Shown: positions 17,883 to 27,220 of the stretch, piece by piece
Numbering within the stretch: the stretch's first letter is position 1
How the letters are laid out: the number at the start of each line of letters is the position of its first letter
DNA from: Leptospira fainei serovar Hurstbridge str. BUT 6
GTDB taxonomy: Bacteria > Spirochaetota > Leptospiria > Leptospirales > Leptospiraceae
Assembly: GCF_000306235.2 (NCBI RefSeq)
Contig: NZ_AKWZ02000010.1
Coordinates: 1,780,500-1,844,499 of the forward strand
Direction of reading: 5' to 3'
DNA: 64,000 bases
Notes under the pieces: model-generated
Databases searched by the model: none
Told to the model about the DNA's origin: nothing
The model's input: only the letters and a program-made list of their open reading frames with translations
Position numbers and translations under genes: made by a program

Positions 17883-19004
17883 TCATTGCCACGATAGAAG
17901 CTCTTCGATCGCGCTTGCGATATCCGCGACTCCATTCGTTTGCAAACGGGGGTCGCTTTCAGGTCGCTTATTACCTGCGTTTACGGACGCTTCTTCCCAT
18001 CTGAAATTATATAAATCATCGTGACTGATAAACGAAGAGTAAAAATTCTTCTCCAAAGCTTCGACTAAAAATTGGTATTCGGGAAAATCGCCTCTATCGG
18101 TGTACAAAATTCGAGTATTTGCCAATAACGCTTCACTTAAGATTCCGTATCCCGGTTTCGTTAAAACAAAATCGCAGGCAGTAATTAAATCCGGATAATG
18201 GCAAGGCGGAACGGAAACTACTCCGAGGGAATTGGGGGTAGGGCCTTTCAGCTCGGTGCCGCTGATCACGATTCTTTTTTTTGCGGGATTCCAATCTCGC
18301 CATGAAAACCGTTCAGGATCGATTCCATAGGCGCCAAAGGAGAAAAGATAATATTCGACATCCTTCTCAAAACCGAATTGTCGTCGTGCTTCTTCTTTGG
18401 ATAAATTCGGCTTTCGACCCAATAATCCGATCTCTCTTTTATTATTAAGCGAAGTTGTCGGGCAGGAAAAAGGTAAAATCAACCCCAAGTCGCAAAGCGC
18501 ATACTCGTTACGAATTTCTTCCGCATACTGTGAGAATATCGGTCGTTTATAGTGTGAATAAATGAAGTCCCAGGTGAAATTACCCAAGAAGAAGGATGGG
18601 ATTTTTAATTTAGAGGAAACGGCAAAAGGAAGAGGCGCGGCATCCGACCAGACGAGATCGTATCCGTCTTTTTGGGAAAATGCGTATTCCGTTTCGATCC
18701 AGCTTTCTTTTTGAGAACGAAATAGCTCGATCTCCTTTTCGGTCGCATACAAATCCATTCCGAGAGAATCTCTTTGAACGATACCGACATCCGTCTTCGA
18801 CTTCCGAAATTGAATTCTATCCTTGGATCGAAGCCACGATTCGTTTTTATTTAAAGTGAACGAAAAGTCTTCGGCTCGTTCAGAAACGATAGTTGCAGAC
18901 CAACCGCTATTATTCGCGAGTAAAAATGAAATCGCTTCAAGGGACCGGCTTATATGCCCGAAACCGTGACTGCTCAAATAGACTAAAAGGCGGACTTGGG
19001 CCAT
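17883..19004 (-). CDS. GT-B-fold glycosyltransferase-like protein
   Basis: A 373-residue soluble protein. The start (VRLLVYLSSHGFGHISRSLEAISFL) matches the N-terminal nucleotide-sugar transferase strand with a GFGH loop seen in UDP-glycosyltransferase-like and L-arabinokinase-like N-terminal domains. The C-terminal half has the donor-binding pattern ITACDFVLTKPGYGILSEALL followed by RGDFPEYQFLVEAL, as in GT-B enzymes of the MurG/GT1 type. Likely role: transfer of a sugar, but donor and acceptor are unknown. The start codon lies 2 bases after the stop of the TrmH gene, so it is the last gene of an operon of RNA methyltransferases. A kinase-like or sugar-sensing role cannot be excluded. Confidence 0.75.
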   Translation of the reverse strand: MAQVRLLVYLSSHGFGHISRSLEAISFLLANNSGWSATIVSERAEDFSFTLNKNESWLRSKDRIQFRKSKTDVGIVQRDSLGMDLYATEKEIELFRSQKESWIETEYAFSQKDGYDLVWSDAAPLPFAVSSKLKIPSFFLGNFTWDFIYSHYKRPIFSQYAEEIRNEYALCDLGLILPFSCPTTSLNNKREIGLLGRKPNLSKEEARRQFGFEKDVEYYLFSFGAYGIDPERFSWRDWNPAKKRIVISGTELKGPTPNSLGVVSVPPCHYPDLITACDFVLTKPGYGILSEALLANTRILYTDRGDFPEYQFLVEALEKNFYSSFISHDDLYNFRWEEASVNAGNKRPESDPRLQTNGVADIASAIEELLSWQ

Positions 19005-19006
19005 TT

Positions 19007-19813
19007 CTATTTGTTTTGCCTCAACACTTCATACATTAAGATTCCGGCCGACATTGCGAGATTTAAACTATCCGCATGACCTTTCATCGGCAGCGAGATG
19101 TAGAGATCGCTCTTTGATCTCGCGAATTCGCTTAATCCATATTGTTCACTCCCGAATACGAGAGCTATCTTGCCTTTTAAGTCGGAGTCCCAATAGACGG
19201 ATTTCGCTTCCGGCGTAACTGCCGTTATCTTATACCCCTCTTTTTTTAATACGGGATACAGATTCTGAATGAGAGATTGATAAACGTTTAAAGTAAAAAG
19301 GGTACCTGTCGAAGAGCGGATCACGTTTGGGTTCAATAAATCCAGCTTAGGATCCGCGACAAAAATCGTGTTAAAGCCGGCACCTTCGGCGGTTCTGAGG
19401 ATCGTTCCTAAATTTCCGGGCTTCTCCACTCCCTCGACGACTAAAATTGGGGAACCGTTTAGAGGGATCGTTTCGGGGAGGGAAAAATCCGGTAAGAAAG
19501 CGGTTGCGATTAGACCGTCTGGCCGATCTCGATACGAAATCTTTTCGAAAATCGGTTTAGGAACGATAATCGTTTTCGCTTGGACGGATTCCACCAAAGC
19601 GTCTTCGTTTTCTCCCAAATAGCATTCGGGACAGGTAAGTATATATTCGAATTTTATTTTACCCGAGGTCAATGCTCGAGAAATCTCCCGATACCCTTCG
19701 ATGAAGAATGCATCGGCTTTTTCCCGATTCTTTTTTTCCTTAAGGCCGGATATGTATTTCAGCTTCTCATTTGAGAAGCTTGTGATCTCGAGGTAATACC
19801 GTTTTCCCGTCAA
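19007..19813 (-). CDS. TrmH/SpoU family RNA 2'-O-methyltransferase
   Basis: A SAM-dependent methyltransferase of the trefoil-knot SPOUT class that methylates a ribose of rRNA or tRNA. Motif 1 is EGVEKPGNLGTILRTAEGAGF, abbreviated here as KPGNLGTILRTAEG. Motif 2 is ALVFGSEQYGLS, and motif 3 is SLPMKGHADSLNLAMSAGI, holding the knot and the SAM site. I place the start at the TTG (19813-19811), which overlaps the upstream stop as TTGA; the further upstream in-frame codon (19843) would overlap the previous gene by 34 bases. The N-terminal 80 residues are the usual L30e-like RNA-binding substrate domain. The exact target nucleotide is unknown; an RlmB-like or TsnR-like role is possible. Confidence 0.88.
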   Translation of the reverse strand: MTGKRYYLEITSFSNEKLKYISGLKEKKNREKADAFFIEGYREISRALTSGKIKFEYILTCPECYLGENEDALVESVQAKTIIVPKPIFEKISYRDRPDGLIATAFLPDFSLPETIPLNGSPILVVEGVEKPGNLGTILRTAEGAGFNTIFVADPKLDLLNPNVIRSSTGTLFTLNVYQSLIQNLYPVLKKEGYKITAVTPEAKSVYWDSDLKGKIALVFGSEQYGLSEFARSKSDLYISLPMKGHADSLNLAMSAGILMYEVLRQNK

Positions 19814-20676
19814 AGTTCCAACCTCTCGGAGTAGAAGATACAATTGGAACCGGCCGGATAAATGCGTCCCGTGGTTTCTTGTATGGAGAGTTCTTCGGTA
19901 AGATAATTTCCTTTGCTCCGAATTCTGCCTTCCAATATTCTTCGTAAGGCAAGCGGACTGAATCCGGCCGAATGACAGGTCAATACTACAAACTCCGGTT
20001 TGGAATCACAAAGCTGCATGAGGAGGTCCATCATTTCCGGAAGGTCCCGTTCGATTTTAAAAACTTCACCGCTGGCCCCTCTTCCGAAAGTAGGAGGATC
20101 TAAAATGAATCCGGCATACTTTTTCTTTCTGCGAATTTCGCGTCCCAAAAATTTAAGTACGTCTTCCACCATCCACCTAACTTTCTTATCCGCTAACCCG
20201 GATGCATCGGCGTTCTCTTTAGCCCATTCGACCATTCCTTTGGAAGCGTCGAGGTGGCAAGCGTCCATTCCTCCGGCCAATACGGAAAGAGTCGAAAGAC
20301 CGGAATAGGCGAATAAATTTAAAACCTCACCTTTGCCGGAAAGTTGCGAAGAAAAATTCCGAATCCTATTCCAGTTTTCCCTCTGTTCCGCAAACAGTCC
20401 GAGATGACCGAAAGGAGTGAATCGGATCTTCACGGACAAATCATCGATCTCGATAAAGAATTCGTCTTCGGGCCGGTCCGCCCATTTCCAATTTCCCCCT
20501 CCTTTATCACTCCTATGGTACTCCCCATCGGCATCTTTCCAGAGAGCGATCTTAGTCGGCGGCCAGGCGCTCACGGGAGATGGACGAATGATTTTGTACG
20601 GCCCAATTTGTTCGAGTTTCTTAAAATTACCGGAATCTAAGAGTTCATAGGTTCCGCTGGATATTGCTCGTTTCAT
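19810..20676 (-). CDS. RlmK/RlmI-like SAM-dependent rRNA methyltransferase
   Basis: A 288-residue class I methyltransferase of the COG1092 group. SAM motif I is LNLFAYSGLSTLSVLAGG, followed by the acidic residue in CHLDASKGMVEWA. The catalytic-loop motif is FILDPPTFGRGASGEVFKIE, typical of RlmK/RlmL-type 23S rRNA base methyltransferases. It lacks the N-terminal PUA domain present in its neighbour, so it is the shorter, catalytic-only type. The start overlaps the upstream gene by 4 bases (ATGA), and the stop overlaps the TrmH gene. The target is probably a 23S rRNA base; this is inference from family. Confidence 0.85.
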   Translation of the reverse strand: MKRAISSGTYELLDSGNFKKLEQIGPYKIIRPSPVSAWPPTKIALWKDADGEYHRSDKGGGNWKWADRPEDEFFIEIDDLSVKIRFTPFGHLGLFAEQRENWNRIRNFSSQLSGKGEVLNLFAYSGLSTLSVLAGGMDACHLDASKGMVEWAKENADASGLADKKVRWMVEDVLKFLGREIRRKKKYAGFILDPPTFGRGASGEVFKIERDLPEMMDLLMQLCDSKPEFVVLTCHSAGFSPLALRRILEGRIRSKGNYLTEELSIQETTGRIYPAGSNCIFYSERLEL

Positions 20677-21938
20677 TCGGTACTCGTGTCTGACTTTAAT
20701 CGATTAACATTTAGATATAAATGAACTTTAAAGTATTTACCTTCGGGGAACTCCCCGCGAATCGGATGATCCGGTTCAGGAGACAGTCGAAATAAATTCT
20801 TATAATTCCATCCTTGAGATGCTAGGCTTTCTCGGCCAATCTTTTCAAATTCCTGTTCCGGAATCCGTCCGGAACAGGATAGAAGCACAAGATCGCCGCC
20901 GGGTTCTATATGTTCTAGCGATTTTGCAATCAACGTTCTATATGCTTTTTTTGCGGATGGAATCGAGGCTTGCGTCGGTGCGAGATTCGGCGGGTCCAAA
21001 ACGATGAGTTCAAATTTTCTATGTTCTAGGAAATCCCAGGTTTTAAAAAGATCAGCTCTGACAAGTTCATGAATGCCGATTGAAACCTTGACATTTTTCC
21101 GCTCGAAAGCGTTTGCAGGAGGAACGTCGATCAATTGCGAAGCAAATTCTAACAGTGATTCTCTGGAGCCGTCGACCGAAACGATCGATTGAGCGCCCGA
21201 AGCCTGCATACAAAGCGAGGTCAGGCCGGTATGACAGAATAAATGTAGGCACTTTCTATCTTTGGCCATTTCTTTCTTTTCCAATAAGGCGATTCGCAAA
21301 TTTCGAACGTCCAGAAAAAGACCGCCTTTCTGGCCGGGGATCTTAACCTTAAATTCGAGATCCTTCATCCTGATTTTCTCTTCGAACGGAATGTGGGAAC
21401 TTCCTCGTAAAAACCGCGGTGCCGACGACGGTGCGTTTCCGGTTCTATGGGGAGAAATCAACAGTATTCTTTCGGGTCGAGGTTCATTGACGGTATCCGA
21501 TGCCGAATACAATAAGCGAACTACTAATCTTGCAAGCCGGTACAAACTTTGGGAATAAATCTGGACAACCCAGGTGTTTGCATATTTATCTACGGTGATT
21601 CCGGGGATCTTGTCGTTTTCTCCGTGTAAAATTCTATATGCATCCGTAATGGAACGTAACTGTTTTCGTTTTTCTAATGCGCTTAATAAAGTTTTGCGAA
21701 GCGTTTCTAAAGAGAATTCTTTACCGCTCTGTAGAATCCGTATTCCGATCGGTCCGGAAACGGAGTAAATACCGTATCCCAAGACTTCGTTTGTTCCGGA
21801 TACTAATCGTAGCCAATCGCCGTCCTTGAATGCGGAAGCTGCGGAAGAAATATTTCCCGTCAATATCCATGGATGCCCCGAACGGAGAATTGCTTCGGAG
21901 GATTTATTGAGCTGATAACGACGCACTTGGTGAAACAA
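20673..21938 (-). CDS. RlmI-like class I rRNA methyltransferase with PUA domain
   Basis: A 421-residue SAM-dependent RNA methyltransferase. The N-terminal PUA domain (about 1-80) contains the family start RRYQLNKSSEAILRSGHPWI and GDWLRLVSGTNEVLGYGIYS. Next comes the EEHE-like segment LHGENDKIPGITVDKYANTWVVQ. The Rossmann domain has LHLFCHTGLTSLCMQASGA (motif I) and LIVLDPPNLAPTQ (motif IV). RlmI methylates a cytosine at C5 in 23S rRNA in E. coli, but that enzyme uses two Cys, and the equivalent loop here is not certain, so the product is named by family only. It is the first gene of a four-gene operon (this gene, RlmK-like, TrmH-like, glycosyltransferase). Confidence 0.85.
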   Translation of the reverse strand: MFHQVRRYQLNKSSEAILRSGHPWILTGNISSAASAFKDGDWLRLVSGTNEVLGYGIYSVSGPIGIRILQSGKEFSLETLRKTLLSALEKRKQLRSITDAYRILHGENDKIPGITVDKYANTWVVQIYSQSLYRLARLVVRLLYSASDTVNEPRPERILLISPHRTGNAPSSAPRFLRGSSHIPFEEKIRMKDLEFKVKIPGQKGGLFLDVRNLRIALLEKKEMAKDRKCLHLFCHTGLTSLCMQASGAQSIVSVDGSRESLLEFASQLIDVPPANAFERKNVKVSIGIHELVRADLFKTWDFLEHRKFELIVLDPPNLAPTQASIPSAKKAYRTLIAKSLEHIEPGGDLVLLSCSGRIPEQEFEKIGRESLASQGWNYKNLFRLSPEPDHPIRGEFPEGKYFKVHLYLNVNRLKSDTSTE

Positions 21939-21986
21939 TGTTAAGGGAAGTGTTTGATCGAAAATATTTCTTTCGGAATAAGCAAA

Positions 21987-22016
21987 AAGGATCTCCCCGG
22001 GAACGGAGAGATCCTT
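21987..22016 (-). terminator. Rho-independent terminator of gltA
   Basis: A 9-base stem, AAGGATCTC (21987-21995) and GAGATCCTT (22008-22016), with a 12-base GC-rich loop. Read on the minus strand it is followed directly by a T-run (complement of the A-run 21984-21988). It lies 36 bases after the gltA stop. Confidence 0.8.
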
Positions 22017-22051
22017 CGGATCATAGTTTGTCGATAGAGGATTCGAACAAA

Positions 22052-23341
22052 TTAGGCTTTTTTCTTTGCCTGATCATAACCCGTGTCCGTCGGGCCGACG
22101 TAAATTTGACGAGGACGACCGATCTTCATGTCCGGAGATTCGATCATTTCCTTCCATTGCGCGATCCAGCCGGGAAGGCGGCCCATAGCGAACATAACCG
22201 TAAACATATTCACCGGAATTCCTAAAGCGCGGTAAATGATCCCGCTGTAAAAGTCCACGTTAGGATAAAGTTTTCTTTCGACGAAATAAGGATCGTTCAG
22301 AGCCGCTTCTTCCAATTCTTTCGCGATGTCCAACAGGGGATCTTTCACTCCGAGACGAGCCAGTACCGAATCACAAGCTTTCTTAATGATCTTCGCCCTA
22401 GGATCGAAGTTCTTATAAACGCGGTGGCCGAAACCGGAAAGACGGAAGGCGTCGTTTTTATCCTTCGCTTTCTCTACGATTTTTTTAACAGGCAGTCCCG
22501 AGGCCTTAATTTCCAAGAGCATTTCTAAAACTTCCTGATTGGCTCCTCCGTGGCGAGGTCCCCAGAGTGCGCAGATCCCCGCGGAAATCGCTCCATAAAG
22601 ATTCGCTAATGAAGAACCCACCAATCTGACGGTGGAAGTCGAACAGTTCTGCTCGTGATCGGCGTGCAGGATTAAAAGTAGATTCAGGGCCTTTACGATT
22701 TCAGGATCGATATAATATTCTTCACTCGGAACCGAAAACATCATGTTCAAGAAATTTCCGCAATAATCCAGATGATTCAAAGGATGAATCGTGGGTTGTC
22801 CTAGCGATTTCTTATACGCGAACGCCGCAATCGTCGGAAATTTCGCCAAAAGACGAATCATCGAAATATGACGATGCTCAGGGTTTTCCGGATCGTAAGA
22901 ATCCTGATAATAGGTCGATAAGGATCCGATCATCGACGACATGATTGCCATCGGATGACCGTCTTTAGGAAAGCCGTTATAAAGACGTTTTAGGTCTTCG
23001 TGAATCAGAGTATGCATCGTCAGTTCCTGATTCCATTTTTGAAGGTCCGCGTCGTTCGGTAAATGGCCGTATATGAGTAAGTAAGCCACTTCGGTAAACG
23101 TGGATTGTTCCGCAAGCTGCTCGATCGGAATACCACGGTATCTTAATATTCCGAGTTCTCCATCCAGGAAAGTGACCGCGCTTGTGCAGGCACCGGTGTT
23201 CAGATAGCCGTTATCCAGGGTAATATAGCCGGTCTGCTGTCTAAGTTTGGAAATATCGATCGCTTTCTCGTTTTCAGTCCCGACAATAATGGGAAGTTCA
23301 TATTCCTTTCCATCGATTTTGAGGATTGCGGTGTTTGACAT
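22052..23341 (-). CDS. gltA: Citrate synthase
   Basis: Condenses acetyl-CoA and oxaloacetate to citrate at the entry of the TCA cycle. At 429 residues it is the usual hexameric type II length. Catalytic signature: HADHEQNCSTSTVRLVGSS (His in the HADHE loop), GPRHGGANQEVLEML (second active-site His), and GFGHRVYKNFDPRAKIIK with the arginine and later DPYFVERKLYPNVDFYSG (Asp/Arg region). The N-terminal strand domain (YELPIIVGTENEKAIDISKLR) fits Gram-negative GltA. A clear AGGAG lies 6-7 bases before ATG. It forms a single unit with a terminator. Leptospira uses fatty-acid-derived acetyl-CoA, which makes this a central enzyme. Confidence 0.97.
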   Translation of the reverse strand: MSNTAILKIDGKEYELPIIVGTENEKAIDISKLRQQTGYITLDNGYLNTGACTSAVTFLDGELGILRYRGIPIEQLAEQSTFTEVAYLLIYGHLPNDADLQKWNQELTMHTLIHEDLKRLYNGFPKDGHPMAIMSSMIGSLSTYYQDSYDPENPEHRHISMIRLLAKFPTIAAFAYKKSLGQPTIHPLNHLDYCGNFLNMMFSVPSEEYYIDPEIVKALNLLLILHADHEQNCSTSTVRLVGSSLANLYGAISAGICALWGPRHGGANQEVLEMLLEIKASGLPVKKIVEKAKDKNDAFRLSGFGHRVYKNFDPRAKIIKKACDSVLARLGVKDPLLDIAKELEEAALNDPYFVERKLYPNVDFYSGIIYRALGIPVNMFTVMFAMGRLPGWIAQWKEMIESPDMKIGRPRQIYVGPTDTGYDQAKKKA

Positions 23342-23394
23342 TTGTTTCTCCTGGGTAAAATATCTATTATGTAGGGCAGTCGAATGCGGCGGAG

Positions 23395-23422
23395 CCGAGG
23401 AACTGCGAACGCAGATCTTCGG
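23395..23422. promoter_or_regulatory. Stable hairpin upstream of gltA
   Basis: CCGAGGA (23395-23401) pairs with TCTTCGG (23416-23422; one G-T wobble). After an A-A mismatch an inner CTGC/GCAG stem closes a GAAC tetraloop. It lies 54-81 bases before the gltA start and about 117 bases past the transglycosylase stop. It has no T-run, so a 5'-UTR structure or a Rho-assisted end is possible. Confidence 0.35.
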
Positions 23423-23538
23423 TCACGAACCCGGCATCTCGACTTTAAGACCGTTTCGGATTCGGAACTTTCCGTAAATACTATCCTATGAATCGGAAAT
23501 TCTAGACAATCCAAAAAAAGGAAAGATAAACCTAGGTT

Positions 23539-25806
23539 TTAACGGTTCTTATAATGCCTTAGAGTCTGATAATTGTAATAGTTGGACGTTACGATTCTAC
23601 AATAATCACGGGGTTCTTTTACGGGGAGTTCCTCCAGGAAATGATTAAAGTCTCCTCGATAATGGTTCCGTTTCCATTTTCTCAAATTACCCGGGCCGCC
23701 GTTATAGGCGATGGAGGCCCACTTTAAGTCGTTTTCATTGCTGGATAAAAGATATTTCAGGAACCTGGCGCCCATTTGTACGGAAATTTCCGGATCAAAG
23801 AGAGAATAAGGGCCTAATCCTAGTCCCTGCGCAAGTCCCTTTCCTGTCGCGCCCATAATTTGCATCAGCCCGCGAGCGTTGGAGACGGAAACCGCATTTT
23901 CCTTAAAAAAGGATTCCTGTCTCATCACGGCATACACTATATCTTCGTCGATGCCGAAGGATTGGGAATATTTCGTCACTAAATCGCGATGAGGTCGGGG
24001 GTAAATTCTGGAAGCGAGTTTGGATGGTAGAAGAATCACGTCGTCAGGAATTCGTTGCTTCTTCATTAAATTACGAATATGGAAAACCGTTAAATACTGA
24101 TTTCCGGTGGCTTCTCCTAACGCGGCTAAAATTTCATCTCGCTCATCGTCTCCGATTCCATTTTGGGATTTATATTTGTCGACTAGGGCCGTAGCGTAGG
24201 CCATCTCCCCGATTTCCAAATAATCCCGGGCATTTTGAAGGAGATAGTTGCCTCGAATTCTGCTGTGGGCCGAGTCGATTCGCATATCTAGTTGGAATGC
24301 TTCCGGGAAATATGCGAATTCCAGATCCCGTCCCACGATTTTGCCCGCGAATTTAGGATCTCCTGCGGTGAGTGACAGATATTCAAACAAGCTTTCCTTG
24401 TTTCGTAACGGACTGTCAGGCTGTAAAATTCGAGAGATTTCGTCGGAAAACTCTTCTCTTATCACTCTCGTATAATAGGATCCGGGGATGGATCGATAAT
24501 AAGATTTTAACCAATCCCGTAGATCCTCCGATTTGCCCTTGTTTTTAAGATTTCGTAGATACCAATAGACTAGTCTGCCTTTTACGGGAAGATTCGGAAT
24601 TCTTCGTAACGCTTCCTTCCAGTAAGAATCCTCTAAAAAATGTGTTTGGTCTCCCGTGATTAGATCGATCAGTTCGTCTTGACGAGTTAAATTATAAGGA
24701 TTTCGTTCTAGAGAAGCGAGAAGGCGCGAAAAATATTTATCCCGATTTCCTAATTTCTTATAAGCTCTGGCGAATGCATATTCGACTTCGTCGGTGGAGG
24801 AGAGAGAAATGTCTTCCAATACTTTTAGAGCCGGACCGCCCAGACTTTGGTTTGAGAGTTCTCGGGACATGGCCGCCGTAAAATCGGAACCGGATTGCGC
24901 AAATCCTTTGTATCTGAAAAGGAAAGACGGGATACGTTCCGGTTGATACTGAACCAAGATTCTCGCAGCGGCTTTAAAGCTTTCCGGTTTTTCGAACTGC
25001 ACGGAAGCGAAATTGGAATGGGAGGAAAGATACGATTTCCGATCTCCTGCGGAAAGAAAAGTTAGAAAATGAACTCCTTTTTCGACCGGAAGAGACCGGT
25101 AGAAAGAATCCCCTTTCCATGTTTTTAAATCCGTGAAGATGTCTTTTTTTGTGTAGGATGGAGTGTTCGCATCCTCCATCAATCCGTAAAGAATCGTCTC
25201 TCCTTTTTGAACCTCGCCGAATTTATAGAGTGCTTTACCGTACCGGTAATTTGCCATTGCTCCGAAATATTCCCGTCGGTCTTTCTCCGAAAACGACTCG
25301 GCGTATTCTTTCGCTTCCTTGAATCGATTGGTTTCGTAGAGAATCTTTAGAATTTCGGAGATGGAGTTCCTGTAGATCGGATCGTATGCTTGAGGAAATT
25401 TTTTGAGATACGTTACTAATTCCCCGGAGGAGAGGGTTTTTCGTTTTGCCATCTCCTCATACAATTTCCAGAATGTGACTTTAGTTATGGCGCTTGTAGA
25501 AGGGAGAGGATTCGCGATCACTTCCAAAAGATCGTCTCGACCGACGCCCGCGACCATTTTGCCTTTTAGTAAGGAAACTAAATATCGATATTTTGCGTTT
25601 CCATCTCCGTCAGGGTGGGTTTCATGAAAGCGGACCATCGCGTAAACTTCGGATTCCGTGGTCGGGTGACGCTCTCGAAAGATGCGCCTGATTTTTTCCA
25701 AACTATAGGATTTGGTCAGGTATTTTACGTCGTCGTTCCCCAAAAGACTGCCGACAACTAGAAATAGTAGAGTTACGAGAACCGTCTTTTTCATGCGATT
25801 CTTCAC
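23539..25806 (-). CDS. Soluble lytic murein transglycosylase
   Basis: A 755-residue exported peptidoglycan-cleaving enzyme that breaks the MurNAc-GlcNAc bond with 1,6-anhydro formation. The signal peptide is residues about 1-24 (KKTVLVTLLFLVVGSLLG). Residues about 30-590 form a long superhelical region of TPR-like helices, the U/L-domain equivalent of Slt70. The C-terminal SLT domain is clear: VYAVMRQESFFKENAVS holds the catalytic Glu, followed by NARGLMQIMGATG and ASIAYNGGPGNLRKW, the standard three SLT blocks. Two in-frame ATGs (25806 and 25794) compete as start; both precede the same signal peptide. It lies upstream of gltA in the same orientation, with a 197-base gap. Confidence 0.92.
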   Translation of the reverse strand: MKNRMKKTVLVTLLFLVVGSLLGNDDVKYLTKSYSLEKIRRIFRERHPTTESEVYAMVRFHETHPDGDGNAKYRYLVSLLKGKMVAGVGRDDLLEVIANPLPSTSAITKVTFWKLYEEMAKRKTLSSGELVTYLKKFPQAYDPIYRNSISEILKILYETNRFKEAKEYAESFSEKDRREYFGAMANYRYGKALYKFGEVQKGETILYGLMEDANTPSYTKKDIFTDLKTWKGDSFYRSLPVEKGVHFLTFLSAGDRKSYLSSHSNFASVQFEKPESFKAAARILVQYQPERIPSFLFRYKGFAQSGSDFTAAMSRELSNQSLGGPALKVLEDISLSSTDEVEYAFARAYKKLGNRDKYFSRLLASLERNPYNLTRQDELIDLITGDQTHFLEDSYWKEALRRIPNLPVKGRLVYWYLRNLKNKGKSEDLRDWLKSYYRSIPGSYYTRVIREEFSDEISRILQPDSPLRNKESLFEYLSLTAGDPKFAGKIVGRDLEFAYFPEAFQLDMRIDSAHSRIRGNYLLQNARDYLEIGEMAYATALVDKYKSQNGIGDDERDEILAALGEATGNQYLTVFHIRNLMKKQRIPDDVILLPSKLASRIYPRPHRDLVTKYSQSFGIDEDIVYAVMRQESFFKENAVSVSNARGLMQIMGATGKGLAQGLGLGPYSLFDPEISVQMGARFLKYLLSSNENDLKWASIAYNGGPGNLRKWKRNHYRGDFNHFLEELPVKEPRDYCRIVTSNYYNYQTLRHYKNR

Positions 25807-25852
25807 TCTTTCTCTCGTTTACAAAGGTTCAACTCCAAAAAGGTAGTCAGGC

Positions 25853-27166
25853 ATGCAGGTTTCAACGTCCCAAGCAGAATGGCCCGAGATCACCCTGAGT
25901 CGCCCAGAAAGGGAAAGTTCGGAGGCATTGGTCGGCAAGAAGCTTGCTCCCGAGGTTTCCGCTCCGTCGGAAGTTTATCGCTTAAAAACGAAGATACTGG
26001 AAAACTATAACGGTAGTATTCTTACTCACTTAAAACCGCTGGATTGCTTTCGTTCCGACTTGTTCGGTCATTTCAAGTTCCTTTCTCCTAGAACGGATTG
26101 GATTCGGGAAGACGGAATTACCGAACGAGAGGAAAGACTCCTACGTTTGTTCTTCGAAGAGCTTTTGGAGGAACTGGAGGGGCATGTCGTTTGGGATAGC
26201 GAACTCTTCTCTCTTTGTTCCGCATTCTTGCTCTGCGAAGAACGTTTGGACGAATACAAGAAATTACTGAATTCTTTTCCGGAGGATCTTCCCGAAGCTC
26301 GCGACGGCAGGATCTTACTATTTTTTCTGGGATTTCTGGATTTCATTCCTGAAAAGCTCGCGATTCCGAGCGATCTAAGCATAAGGGAAACATTGGCGTT
26401 TTCTCACAAAAAAGAGAGCTTGGATGAACGACAAAAATTTCTCCTATATGATCTAACCGTCTCGGGAAAAGAGCCTTCCCTGGTCGGATTAGCATATCAT
26501 TATTTTCGATTCAATCAGATCGGCTTACGTAACGTAAAAGTTTTGGATGCGATCGTTGTTCGTCGCTGGAGCGAGTTGAACGACGAGGAAAAAGACCATT
26601 TTCTTCGGGACTATGAAACGAGACATTCGATTTGGGATCGTTTCTTTCTTCTGAAGAAATTCAAATCCAAGGATGAGCAAAGATCATGGCTCCGATTGGA
26701 GAGGCAAAAAAACGGCAGGGAAGAACTCTCGGACACGCTGAGGGAATCGATTCTCGGCGGCGGAGACGAGAGCCTTTTCGAACGTTACGAAATTTTAAGG
26801 GAAAAGCGATTGGTGCATACCCTTAGGCCGTTCGAACTTTTGGTTCTCTGGAATTCCACGGCAGCTTCTCGCTTGGACTCGGACTTGGTGGACATAGAAA
26901 GGGCCTATCCCGATTCGTATTTGATTCATCGCGCTGTAGCCGTAAAAGAATTCAAAGAAAGAAAATTCGACGCATTCCGTGAACGATTAGCTCGCACCGG
27001 GCGCTTCCAATATTCTCCCGAAATGATTTATCTGAAAGCGATCGCGCTTTTGGAAAGCGGGGAAGGGGAAGAAGGAATAAAACTGCTGGAATCCTTGGTG
27101 TATAAATTTCCGGATTCGGACTTTCTACGGCTCGTATTGGAACGATACAAGAAGCGATCCAATTAA
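25853..27166 (+). CDS. Hypothetical protein with TPR-like C-terminus
   Basis: A 437-residue soluble, strongly charged protein without signal peptide. The N-terminal 60 residues are probably disordered. Most of the rest is helical (Glu/Leu/Arg-rich), and the last 90 residues (LLVLWNSTAASRL, then FQYSPEMIYLKAIALLESGEGEEGIKLLESLVYKFPDS in part) have the spacing of two TPR units. That suggests a protein-protein interaction role. It is divergent from the transglycosylase gene. No family name is assigned. Confidence 0.65.
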   Translation: MQVSTSQAEWPEITLSRPERESSEALVGKKLAPEVSAPSEVYRLKTKILENYNGSILTHLKPLDCFRSDLFGHFKFLSPRTDWIREDGITEREERLLRLFFEELLEELEGHVVWDSELFSLCSAFLLCEERLDEYKKLLNSFPEDLPEARDGRILLFFLGFLDFIPEKLAIPSDLSIRETLAFSHKKESLDERQKFLLYDLTVSGKEPSLVGLAYHYFRFNQIGLRNVKVLDAIVVRRWSELNDEEKDHFLRDYETRHSIWDRFFLLKKFKSKDEQRSWLRLERQKNGREELSDTLRESILGGGDESLFERYEILREKRLVHTLRPFELLVLWNSTAASRLDSDLVDIERAYPDSYLIHRAVAVKEFKERKFDAFRERLARTGRFQYSPEMIYLKAIALLESGEGEEGIKLLESLVYKFPDSDFLRLVLERYKKRSN

Positions 27167-27220
27167 GTGAGTAAACTTCTTGCTTTCGGAATCGAAATCG
27201 GCTAGAATAAAAATTCCATT

